64,000 nt of DNA from Takakia lepidozioides (taxonomy: Eukaryota; Streptophyta; Takakiopsida; Takakiales; Takakiaceae), in contig CM060731.1 of assembly GCA_030704615.1 (NCBI GenBank), forward strand, positions 25,360,001 through 25,424,000. The letters run 5' to 3'. This document shows, one piece after another, positions 54,709 to 64,000 of this stretch. The first letter of the stretch is position 1. Each line of letters starts with the position of its first letter. The notes beneath the pieces are model-generated. The model saw only the letters and a program-made list of their open reading frames with translations. It did no database searches and had not been told where the DNA came from. Made by a program: the position numbers and the translations under genes.

Positions 54709-57303
54709 TCAGCAATCATTGGTGCAGCGCTCCGCCTCCCTCTCCACAATCTTGATACAGAACTCAGCAGCCAGCATGTCCTTAATATCTATACCCCAGC
54801 CCACACTGGCCTCATATGTGTCGATGATTGACTCAGGGTACACTAGCAGCCCTACTGCTCCTAGCACTCGTACAGCATTTGCAAGACGGCAGATCCTCTC
54901 CCGAACCTCAAGTGTGACAGTGGCCTTCTCGTTGTTCTGATTTATCTCTCTTTCATTGTCTTCTTGAGCTGTCCTTGTCAAGGTGGGGTCATATTTCCCT
55001 GCAGTCTCTGAATCCAAGTCTGCTGGAGTCTGTTTTGAAGTTTCTGAAGGGACAGAGATCCACACACAGCCATTACAGCCTAAAATCAGGTCAATCCCAT
55101 ATTGCTTCAAGCTGTGGAAATGTTGTTTGAGACGCTTGATCAAATAGGGTGCCACTCTCACCAACTGCCCGTTCTCTAGCTGCCCCAGTCCACAGTATCC
55201 CACAACTGTCAGCTATCTTGCAAAAGCCTCACAAAAGATGAAGCTAACTCCTTTACAAAGTGAATTTACTCATCCTTACCCTAAATTATGCATCCTCCAA
55301 GTTCTCTCTATCCAGCTCATTTCTCAAGGTCACAAATGTTAGGAAGCCAGGCAACTAGGGATATAAATGGCTGACCTTCCATCACTATCTAATCACTGCA
55401 TTTATTTTTGTCTGCCAGGCAGTTCACAACTACAATTGCTTACTGTTAACTGAGGTGTTTTATTCTCAAAAAATGCAACCCTCGACATGGCGATGCTTTT
55501 GGAACAGCATGAAGTAAATTTTTAGAAATTGATCTGTTTCAGGTTAGCAACTCAAACTACCATATATCTACCCCTGGAAAGGATACAGGAAGAGGGATTA
55601 CCTTGCCATACTTGAGACTCCGTGTGTGCAAGTGGAGAGACCCATCCTGATACAAGCTCTGTACTTCAGCCTGTAAAAGGCCCCTGAGGGATGTCAGTAG
55701 CATGGACCCCACATATTGGTCACCTCTAGAGATGAGACAATTTTCCCTACTTTTGAATCAGTCTCATAAAATGGGAATAAAACAAACTTGCTATTGAGTG
55801 GCCTGACTTCTCCCGCACGGCAGAGACTCACACTGATCAGGTCATTTTCTTCATACAGACTTCGCATATTTAGTTCATCCACCACCGTGCGCCGCCGCTA
55901 CAACACATAACATCCCATGTGAGTATTCCTAAGAATTCTTTGTTAAGAGTGGGGGTTGCGAAGTATTAGAGCATAAACTAATTCAAATGTCCCACATCAT
56001 GTTCATAGTTGCTTGTTGAACTAGTGGTGCAGCAGTGAAGAGTTGGCAGCCTCCACCTTCAGGAATCTCCAATAAACAACAGGTAGCATCCCTTTGACAT
56101 CTGAACGCATGGTTGAAGGTGTCTCTGTCATGAGCACATGTGAGATAGTGACACCACTTATCTAACTCCTGAGGTAACAGAACAATTACTTTCAAGCATA
56201 CGATGTACTCTGACAGTCTCTTTAACACCTTCAAAGAGACTGAAGATCCATTGTCAACATGACAGTTGTGATGTTTCTGCCATAACAAAGATGAAGTAAT
56301 TTGCCAAAATGGAATGTAGCATACAGGAGGAGTAAGAGACCTGTGTGCACCTGAATGCCACCTGGCAGATTTACAGCAGATAGCAGCAATTGTGCATCTT
56401 GCCTTGAGTTGACATCCACCTTCCATCTTTTGGGAGCAACCTGCACCAAGAACAACAGACTCACTTTTAGAGATTAGGGTTTAGGATTTAGGGTTTAGGG
56501 TTTCACTGAGACTGAACACTGAGGTTTTCATAAGGAGAGACACAAGTGTGGCTACCTCTGTGATCCGACCAACCACCACATCACCAGTTTCTGCATTATA
56601 TCTGGCACACACAGTCACAGGTTAGAAACAACTCCTCCCCACATTCTACAATTTGAATGACACTTCTAAGGCTCGAAAACGTGGATCAAATGAGCACGAA
56701 AAGGTGGGAATGGCTGACAGAGAGACATGCAAATACCTGGCTCTAAGAGGGCGGACCGAAACCAGCTTGTTGACACGCTCCACTATGCCGCACACAGTGG
56801 CTAGCAGCTGCCCATTCACCATCTGAGTACCATGGCCCCTGCACACACACACACGCAAGAAAATAAACACAAAAAACCCTTCCAAAAGGATGGTCACTGT
56901 AGCTAGACAAAAAATATAATCTCTCTATCTCTCCCTCTGCTCTAGAATACTTCGTCCTTTCCGCCTTTGCACCTTGATTCATCCAAACTGGGAAAGATTT
57001 TCAGGCACCACACAGCGGCCAGCACGATAACTTAGTCAGACAAACCCTGGTCTTCATCGGATATTACGCAACAATGTCACCAACATCCTCTTTAGCAGTC
57101 ACAATGTGGTCACGTATCTGCATGCTGACAGCACGTAGTTACCTGAGAAATCCAGCCTCATGGTCAACCTGAATGGTGTCGCCCACGTTCACAAAGGCAG
57201 CTGCATGCAAGCTTCTCCCAGCATCCTTCAAGCGCTCGTTCGCTTTGGATATCCGTCGCTGCTGTCCGCTTTCAAGCTGAAAATGCAGGCACCTCATGGC
57301 CAT
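54709..57303 (-). CDS. RRP4: exosome complex component RRP4, 7 exons
   Basis: Cap subunit of the RNA exosome, which degrades and trims RNA 3' to 5' in nucleus and cytosol. Exons (minus): 57303-57143, 56838-56737, 56601-56556, 56440-56351, 55897-55832, 55670-55602, 55179-54709; 334 aa, close to the Arabidopsis protein (about 327). The N-terminal segment includes VGDTIQVDHEAGFLRGHGTQ. The S1 RNA-binding domain spans ERVNKLVSVRPLRARY, GDVVVGRITEVAPKRWKV and QRRRTVVDELNMRSLY. The KH domain carries the GxNG signature in LILGCNGCVWIS. The C-terminal helical part ends REAERCTND. All exon phases agree. It follows the same strand as poly(A) polymerase, 2.1 kb beyond that gene's start. The C-terminus lacks the Lys/Arg tail seen in Arabidopsis. 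Confidence 0.93.
56473..56504. repeat. interstitial telomere-like repeats in an RRP4 intron
   Basis: Three to four units of ttagggtt (one varied to ttaggatt) on the plus strand, in the intron between exons 3 and 4. This is the plant telomere heptamer TTTAGGG and overlaps the telo-box word AAACCCTA on the coding strand. Confidence 0.8.
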
Positions 57304-57699
57304 CGTCTCCTCCTCTTTGTTGCGGAAAAATCAAAGATTAATGAAATCCCTAATACCGGGGAAGAACCAGTAATTTATGGAATCACTCTATGTTCTCTCT
57401 CAATCTCACTTGAGCCTCTCTATTCTGTGTCTCTCTTGCGGACAACTAACTAGGCTAGGTGATACCCCATGAGAATCAACCCATTGATAGAGGACTACTT
57501 GTCAGGGTGTGTGTCCCTCTTCAAAGATCCAAGCAGCCTCCTCTTTCTCTTTCACATCTTGTCTTTCACAGCTGCCGCAGGGTTTTGGATTGGATCCGAT
57601 CACTCCAAAATCTTAGGGCTAGGGTATATACCCCTTGAAACTTGGGGTACTGGATCATTGGATCGCGGGCACCCCAAATATCCACAAGTGCATACTTTG
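57304..57699. promoter_or_regulatory. upstream region of RRP4
   Basis: No coding sequence recognised. It is the probable promoter and leader of RRP4 (read leftwards), limited on the right by the partial TTAA element. Confidence 0.4.
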
Positions 57700-57958
57700 C
57701 AATCTGCTTTGGGCTTGTTTACCTGCCACGTCAGCGGTCAACAAGCCCTTTTCAGCCCAAAACATAAATGAGAGATCTAAGATATTTTTTGTAGGTCGCA
57801 GCTTTTTTTTTTTAAATTTTGTTTTTTTTCATCATACCCGAGACAAATCCCTTGTCATTAAAGCTTCAGGAGTGGGCCCCATCAGACTAGATCTGCAAAA
57901 ATTAGGTCGAACTGCAAATTCAAAGTGACCCGATTCAGGTCGCTTGGGAACTTAAGGG
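57700..57958. mobile_element. truncated second copy of the TTAA element
   Basis: Matches the right third of 53393-54146 closely (from gcaatctg through the end GGGAACTTAAGGG) and ends at TTAA (57959-57962). The left end is missing. Same orientation as the full copy, so the two form a direct repeat around RRP4. Confidence 0.75.
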
Positions 57959-57962
57959 TTAA

Positions 57963-58787
57963 AGAAGCAAAATATCCCTTTTGTTGAGCCTTGGGCGTAG
58001 GAAGAAATCGGCATACCACCCAATTTAATATCGTAAAGACTAATGACCTACCTGACTTTTTCCTTTGTATTATTTGGTCCCTTAACCCAACAATGTCGTC
58101 CCACGGGTCATCAAATGGAGGAAAGGTCGCGGGATCGAACCTTCCCTCTATAGTTTATTATAAAGACACCATAATCTATGCTTCCTTCAAAACCCAGTTG
58201 CTCCTTTATGCACGCATTGTGCACATGACAGTCTATAAAAATTCCAAAAGTTACAATACTTTGCTACAGTGTGGTTGGTATCGCCTCCACATGCTTTATG
58301 GACTAAGGTAGCCGGGGAGGCGAGACGCGGTAGCGTCGAGGAATTCCCTGTGCTAGGACCGGCTACACCGGTCAAGCCGAGGTTTCTGGACGTAATCCTT
58401 AACCTGTAAACGCTCAAGCGACCTAAATTGGATCGCTCAAGATTTTTTGGGGCCCACAACTTTTTCAGATCTTAGCCAATTTTGGTGAAATCTGGGCCAT
58501 CTGGCTATCACCTCCCATTTACAGATCCCGTAGATCCCCTCAGGGCAGTGAGCGGGATTTTATTTTAGTACAAGGTAGTTGGCTGGAGACCTCCCGCAAT
58601 AATTTTTTATTTAATAGTTGCAAAAAAAATACAGTGGCTGGATTCATCCATGCCGAAAGATCCGAACCGTCTAAAGTTGACAGTGTCAGGCATAAGGGTG
58701 TTCATTTATTTATTTTTAAATAATTGTTTTATAAATTAATATCAGGAACGCCATAGCTGGCAGTATTTGTTTTTTATTTTTTATTTT
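57963..58787. other. non-coding region upstream of an unrecognised ORF
   Basis: No gene recognised; several A- and T-runs and no clear repeat family. Confidence 0.35.
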
Positions 58788-59558
58788 TTATTCTAAAGGA
58801 ATTATCAAGTCCATGGAGATCAGGGTAACGAAACATACTTGGTCCGGAATCTGGATCGAACTAGGTTGGGTACATACCCTTCCATCGCACCTGCCTTCCC
58901 TGATGTTGTCGGACTTGTACTGAAGCTGCTTTTGGACACTGGCAAGAACATCCTGGTTGTGGAGAAACATGTGGAAGGAGAGACTAGGGTTGAACGAATT
59001 CGAGTGGTTGAGAGGCCAGATGCTGGAGATGGTGTCTTCCACGATGCTACGCTCGGTATGTGTAGAGAGTAGTGAGTGGTATTTGTAATTATCATGGTGA
59101 ACAACAAATGCCGGGATATGCTTAGGAGGGAGTGAAAGAGGACCGTTGCCAGTTACAGGTCGAGGATCCATGAGTGACAAAGGGGCACAGACCCAAAATA
59201 CATACACATCAGTGAGCAACTTGGTATGACAGGAATTCAGCCTACTAAGTAAGTCAGGGCATAGAAATTTATTCGAGACAGATGAGAAGCAAACAGTGGC
59301 TGGGGAGGTAGAGTGGGACAAATTAAGTAAGTGGGCATTAAGATGCAAGGCTCTTGTATAGTCAGCAGCATAATCCAGGAAGGCTAGCTTCCCGAGGGCA
59401 GAGAAGTGCCATTCAGGGACAACGAGAATTGTGGCAGAGAAGGTATCGCTTACGGAACCTGGGTAAGAACAATGAGCAATACCGGAATGAACGAGATCAG
59501 TCCTTGTTAAGGCTGGGAGGGGACTTTCGATTAGCCATCGGTCTGTTGAGGAGCACAT
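58788..59558 (-). CDS. hypothetical ORF of 256 codons, not recognised
   Basis: An unusually long open frame for this window outside recognised genes. It is Ser/Leu/His-rich with PLSLMDPRPVTGNGPLSLPP and SFHMFLHNQDVLASVQKQL. I see no signal peptide, membrane segment or family motif. It may be an exon: ccag-type acceptors lie upstream, and a further open stretch at 60345-59920 on the same strand (MDSWSNPPWEKVGLIKDNSN...) could be an earlier exon. It may equally be a decayed mobile element. Confidence 0.25.
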   Translation of the reverse strand: MCSSTDRWLIESPLPALTRTDLVHSGIAHCSYPGSVSDTFSATILVVPEWHFSALGKLAFLDYAADYTRALHLNAHLLNLSHSTSPATVCFSSVSNKFLCPDLLSRLNSCHTKLLTDVYVFWVCAPLSLMDPRPVTGNGPLSLPPKHIPAFVVHHDNYKYHSLLSTHTERSIVEDTISSIWPLNHSNSFNPSLSFHMFLHNQDVLASVQKQLQYKSDNIREGRCDGRVCTQPSSIQIPDQVCFVTLISMDLIIPLE

Positions 59559-60675
59559 ACCTGGAAATACTGGAGGAGGAAGGAGAGTGGGGTACCATTG
59601 AGAGGGCTAGTTGCATGGGGTTGATGACAGTGAGTGTGAGCTCGTGCCCCCCACCAGCAGGTTGTGCGGCGGTGGCTCTGGACCACCATTCCAAGTGAAT
59701 CTGCTCCAGCCGTTGGGGTTGCTGGCGGAAGTGGTCGAGTGGAGTACCATTGGGAAGGCCAACCTTGTGATTCTTGGAAGTGCAAGCAGCATGTACGGTC
59801 CCCTGTCCATCCCTTGTAAGTCGTGTGGCATAGTCCTTGGGCTACCATCTTCCTGGTGTCGTTTGGGAGGTATCAGCAGGATCAGGCCGAAGAGGTCTTG
59901 ACGTGATCGGCGGCTGAGACTATAGCTTGAGCTCGAACGAAGTGAGATTGGGGTGTCTCAAAGAGCGAGGAGGAACCTGTTTGTGACGCTTAGAGGATAA
60001 CATGTGGCGGTCATACATGGAGGAGTTGACAGCTCTGACCATTAGAGAAAGCTGAAAGCTTGTATTCAGCGGAAGGTCACTCGGGGGCTGATAACGTTGT
60101 AGGAAGGTGAAGTGGTCAAAACACCTACTCGTTGGTGATGGATTGTGGGGGGATGCAGTAGCTTGCAGAGATAAGAACAACAGCTCGCTGCTCTCGAGGG
60201 TCAGGCTTTCGCGTTGATGTGCAGTACTTTCCCATTTGTGAGCGTGTAGGAGCCAGATGAGCAGATAGGGATACCTATTACCTCCATTCGAATTGTCTTT
60301 TATTAGCCCTACTTTCTCCCAAGGAGGGTTTGACCAACTGTCCATCCAATGGACCTCCTTGTCGCAGTTATGTCTGAAGTCTGGTGCCCTTGGACTTTTC
60401 TGTGATCAAATACCAAGGACCAACCTTGATCGACCAATTTTCCTGCCCTGCTCACAAGGGAGAACAACCTACTCACGGCAATGGGGATTCACTATTGTTG
60501 TTTTTTCCAAGACAAGGAGCAAACTCATTCTCAAGCCAGTACATTGGAGTACATCCAGTCCGCATCACCATCTTTAGTTTTAGGCATGCTGTTACTAACA
60601 ATCTGACAAAATGACAATAAAGCATGTGAGCTTCAGTTGCAAGTCCTTCCACCACCTCTTTTGTGTTCCAAATGA

Positions 60676-60810
60676 AGATACCCTTACCTTGTCAGACCTG
60701 TAGTCCCGCAAGTGGGAAGGATGTGAGATGAACTCCTGCCCAGGCGGTTCTATGCATATTGCTGCATAATGTCTACCCCCACAGAATGAACGGAAAGTAG
60801 AGCCCTGCAT
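60676..60810 (-). CDS. possible orphan exon, product unknown
   Basis: Opens ATG CAG GGC just downstream of a pyrimidine-flanked ag, reads GSTFRSFCGGRHYAAICIEP and ends SHLRDYRSDK at a strong donor, AAG|gtaagg. The splice signals are good, but I find no partner exon. It lies 190 bases past the PPR stop codon on the same strand. Confidence 0.25.
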
Positions 60811-60999
60811 TGCAGTAGGAATTAAACTATTGTGAGCACGACAACTGAAGTATTTCTTGAATCACACGGGCTACCACACCAGAGACCTCTGGCACTTCTT
60901 TCCACCTTCCAATGTCTACATTAATGACAACAGATCATTACCTCTCCACCCTCACCTTTCAAGCAACACACTTTCTTTTAAGTCGCACATTTGCTTGAT

Positions 61000-63300
61000 T
61001 CACCAGTAATCTCCACAAGAGCAAACCCCATCTTGGAAGTGGTGGAAACGACTGGCATCCCGTACAATAACTGCTCGCTCAACTATCTTTGAGATGAACT
61101 TGGTGGCTGTGTGGCAGTCACCGCACATCCGAAGATTCTTGATAACACGGATTGAAGTTCGAGGGGGTGTGCTGATGAGGCCAAAAACAATGGCCAGCTT
61201 CTCACTGTGGTAGCCAAGAGAGAATTCCTTTTGCTCCTCCTCCACATCATGCAATACAAAGCGGGTGTCAGGCACATACCCGGCCTCCCTTATCTGTCCA
61301 AACAATCTCTTGAGCTCAACATGGATTTCCCCAATTTGTGGATGCAATTGGTCTTCTACAGTGAACTCATGCACGCGGTTGTTCACCTCAATGCAACTGC
61401 ATCCTGGCTCCTTTCTGACACCTCTTTCTTCCATCATTTGTCTCACTTTGGCTTTATCTTCCCACCTACCAGCTACAGCATAGATATTGGATAGCAGTAC
61501 ATATGCTGCAGGATGCTGTGGATCCCACTTGAGAATCCATTTTGCAGCAAGTTCTGCTAGCTCCACATTGCCATAAATCCTGCAGGCACCAAGCAACGCC
61601 CGCCACACCCTAGCATCAGGTTCAACTGGCATATTGTCAATAAAGTCCTCTGCCTCATCCAGTAGCCCTGCACGTCCAAGAAGATCCACCATGCAGCCAA
61701 AATGCTCCACTGTAGGGGTGAGGCCATGAGTTCTACTCATGGAGTTAAAGTAGTGACGGCCTTCATCCACCAAGCCCATATGGCTACATGCAGAGAGAAG
61801 AGACACAAAGGTGATACTATCTGGCTTCAAGCCTTGCTGTTGCATTTGCTCATATATTTGGAAAGCCTCTTCACCATGCCCATGCTGAGCATATCCTGCG
61901 ATCATGGCATTCCATGAGACCAAATCTCGCTTCGCCATTTTGTCGAACACTCGGCGCGCATCCTGTACACTCCCACATTTTGCATACATATCAACAAGTG
62001 TGGTCTTCAAATTAATACATGAGGAAATTCCAGCCTTCAGGATGTCAGCATGAACTCGCATGCCCTTTTCCAGGGCTCCTTGGCGGGCACACGCATTCAG
62101 AACACAAATGAATGTGACCCCATCAGGTGTCACCCCTTCCTGTTGCATTTGCTCATACATCTTGAAAGCCTCTTTCGCAAACCTATCCTGAGCATAGCCT
62201 GCAATCATTGCATTCCATGAGACCACATCTCTTTGAGGTATTTGGTCAAACACTTGACGAGCATCCTTTGTGCTGCCACATTTTGCATACATGTCAACAA
62301 GGGTTGTCTGCAAATTAATAGAAGGTGGAATTCTAGCATTGAGAATGTCAGCATGGACCTGCTTGCCCATTTCCAGGACTCCTATGCTGGCGCATGCGTT
62401 CAACGCGCAAATGAACGTGACCTCGTTGGGCGACATCTGTTCCCCTTGCATTTGCTTATACAGTTTGAAAGCCTCTTCACCTTGCCAATTTTGGGTATAT
62501 CCTGCCATCATAGCATTCCAAGAGACCACATTTCGTTCAGCCATACTGTCGAACAATTGGCGTGCATCTTTTAAGCCCCCGCATTTGGCATATCCTGCTA
62601 TCATGGCTGTCCAAGAGAACACTGTTCGTTTCACCATTTGGTCGAACACCTGCCGTGCATCTTTTATGCTCCCACATTTGGCATACATGTCAACAAGGGT
62701 AGTCTCCAAGGTAACATCTGACACAACTCCAGTTTTGATGATGTCAGAATGGACTCGCTGGCCCCTTTCCAGAGCTCCAAGTTTGGCACATGCATTGAGA
62801 ACACAAGTGAACGTGACCATGTCAGGCACCAACCCTTCCCCTTGCATTTGCTCATAGATTTTGAAAGCCTTTTCTGCATGCCCATGCTTGGCATATCCTG
62901 CAATCATCATGCTCCACGTAAACATATCACGATCAGGCATATTGTCAAACACCTGGCGAGCCTCCAAAACCTTCCCGCACTTGGTATACAGGTTGACAAG
63001 GGTGTTGAGTACAAAAATGTTTGGCTTAAATCCAGTCTGGACAATGTGAGTGTGCACCTGCTTTCCTGATGCTATGTCTTTAATTTTGATGCACTCCTGC
63101 AAGAGACAGATATAAGTAGTTGGGTCTGCTGAAATGGCTCCTTGGTTCAACATGTGCAGCGCCTCTTTCAGTCGTCCTGCCTTACATAGTTTCCTCACAT
63201 TCCCAGAAATGCCAGAACAGTTATACTTAACCCCCTCTCTTGGTCCTCTTACCAAAGCCTGGATCATCATGGAGATGCCTGATTCAAACAAGTGTGTCAT
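61000..63300 (-). CDS. PLS-class PPR protein with E and DYW domains
   Basis: Single-exon 766-aa protein, a site-specific C-to-U RNA editing factor for mitochondria or chloroplasts. From about residue 50 it has a continuous array of PPR motifs (for example [59 protein letters not shown]). The E region follows ([20 protein letters not shown]). The DYW cytidine deaminase comes last, with the HSE catalytic triplet in [22 protein letters not shown] as the CxxCH zinc site, and RDASRFHHF...CSCGDYW at the very end. All deaminase residues are present, so it should be active. The N-terminus does not look like a strong transit peptide, so the organelle is unclear. Lack of introns is typical of the family. 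Confidence 0.93.
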   Translation of the reverse strand: MTHLFESGISMMIQALVRGPREGVKYNCSGISGNVRKLCKAGRLKEALHMLNQGAISADPTTYICLLQECIKIKDIASGKQVHTHIVQTGFKPNIFVLNTLVNLYTKCGKVLEARQVFDNMPDRDMFTWSMMIAGYAKHGHAEKAFKIYEQMQGEGLVPDMVTFTCVLNACAKLGALERGQRVHSDIIKTGVVSDVTLETTLVDMYAKCGSIKDARQVFDQMVKRTVFSWTAMIAGYAKCGGLKDARQLFDSMAERNVVSWNAMMAGYTQNWQGEEAFKLYKQMQGEQMSPNEVTFICALNACASIGVLEMGKQVHADILNARIPPSINLQTTLVDMYAKCGSTKDARQVFDQIPQRDVVSWNAMIAGYAQDRFAKEAFKMYEQMQQEGVTPDGVTFICVLNACARQGALEKGMRVHADILKAGISSCINLKTTLVDMYAKCGSVQDARRVFDKMAKRDLVSWNAMIAGYAQHGHGEEAFQIYEQMQQQGLKPDSITFVSLLSACSHMGLVDEGRHYFNSMSRTHGLTPTVEHFGCMVDLLGRAGLLDEAEDFIDNMPVEPDARVWRALLGACRIYGNVELAELAAKWILKWDPQHPAAYVLLSNIYAVAGRWEDKAKVRQMMEERGVRKEPGCSCIEVNNRVHEFTVEDQLHPQIGEIHVELKRLFGQIREAGYVPDTRFVLHDVEEEQKEFSLGYHSEKLAIVFGLISTPPRTSIRVIKNLRMCGDCHTATKFISKIVERAVIVRDASRFHHFQDGVCSCGDYW

Positions 63301-63915
63301 TCACCCTACCACCCTGCATGATTACAAACACTGTATTACAAACTTCACACTCCAACTGACAACATTGACATTAAGCTGCAAAGCGTTCTACCGACGAAAT
63401 TTGAAGCAGGGGAACGTTCCACTGGATGTCTCCTGCACGGGTTCCTGAGCCTTGGAGCTGATTTCCGTCTTCCTTCCTCAGGAAATCCAACATTTTTCTA
63501 ATTCCCAAAAGCATGTAAAGTCCAAAACCTTTATATAATCACAGATTCTCTTCCTCCTCGATCTATGGTGAGTAACGGGGTCAGTAGATTCTGGTTGAAG
63601 TGTATCGCATAGAGGAGATCACACGCAGAAGAAGTGCACCTGCTTTCTTTCTAACCCCAAATGAACTGGTATTTACATTGCGCATACAGAAACACACTCT
63701 TATACTCACAGAGCCAAAAGTCTTCTTCACGAGATGGATCCCAACCGTAGACAGCTTGTTGGCCGACACAATGACCAATTCAACACTGCTTCGTTGACAG
63801 AAACAAGCAGTGCCATGAGTCAATGCGGGCAATCTCACGAGAGACTCTCATGGTGCGCGACGACAATGCCACACTTATACTCTTCCCTTCCCTCCTTCCC
63901 TCCTCTCACCCCGCC
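63301..63915. promoter_or_regulatory. upstream region of the PPR gene
   Basis: No gene recognised. Shared by the leftward PPR gene and a possible rightward gene starting at 63916. Pyrimidine-rich sequence at 63860-63912 (cttccctccttccctcctctc) resembles a 5' leader of the rightward unit. Confidence 0.4.
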
Positions 63916-63943
63916 ATGGCTCCCGCGACGCGCTTCTGTGCAG
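63916..63943 (+). CDS. possible first coding exon of a gene running off the window
   Basis: ATG in a good plant context (cgccATGGC) after a pyrimidine-rich leader, reading MAPATRFCA before a donor TGTGCAG|gtacaa. Only 28 nt lie inside the window, so no product can be named. Confidence 0.25.
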
Positions 63944-64000
63944 GTACAATGGATGTGCAGCACGATGAACAAGTCAACATCAATGGCGCAGGATCAGTTT

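Noticed and set aside
59607-59831. Additional small genes on either strand near 59.6-59.9 kb
   Set aside because: Overlapping frames on both strands of a compositionally biased stretch; none shows a motif or a splice-supported structure.

Overview
This is nuclear DNA of a land plant, most likely a non-seed lineage (bryophyte, lycophyte or fern; I cannot place it more exactly). Four observations support this. (1) All recognised housekeeping genes are split by GT-AG introns of roughly 70 to 1,400 bp. (2) There is a largest subunit of plant RNA polymerase V with a GW/WG Argonaute-binding platform and a DeCL domain. (3) There is an intronless 766-aa PLS-type PPR protein ending in a DYW RNA-editing deaminase domain. 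(4) A bacterial-type isoaspartyl dipeptidase (IadA family) gene is present, which I do not associate with flowering plants. No bacterial, organellar or viral genome architecture is visible.

Layout. 0.6-13.4 kb (+): a complete 19-exon NRPE1-like gene of about 2,530 codons, followed at 14.9-15.9 kb by a diverged, intact duplicate of its last three exons. 17.4-20.7 kb (-): a five-exon IadA-type isoaspartyl dipeptidase gene, divergent from a small ribosomal protein eS30 gene (coding part 22.3-23.2 kb, +). 25.6-32.4 kb: a rearranged LTR retroelement with a gag carrying four in-frame stops, an inverted protease-like ORF, and an ORF joining a cytosine-methyltransferase motif I to a PHD finger. 32.8-40.7 kb: a transposon-rich block with three non-autonomous hAT elements that have perfect 8-bp target duplications, a decayed multi-exon TE-like gene, and several copies of a tRNA-derived SINE. 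40.7-45.9 kb: mostly featureless. 45.9-52.6 kb (-): a complete 10-exon nuclear poly(A) polymerase gene. 53.4-54.1 kb: a TTAA-flanked inverted-repeat element with a partial second copy at 57.7-58.0 kb. 54.7-57.3 kb (-): a complete 7-exon exosome RRP4 gene. 58.8-60.8 kb: unrecognised ORFs. 61.0-63.3 kb (-): the DYW-type PPR gene. The last 90 bases may hold the first exon of another + strand gene.

Functional themes. NRPE1 belongs to RNA-directed DNA methylation, which silences elements like those in the middle of the window. Poly(A) polymerase and RRP4 are neighbours on one strand and act in opposite directions on RNA 3' ends. The PPR-DYW protein edits organellar transcripts. Exon models were built by eye from homology plus splice sites and reading phase. 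The phases close without error for NRPE1, poly(A) polymerase, RRP4 and IadA, and for eS30 with either of its two candidate first exons.
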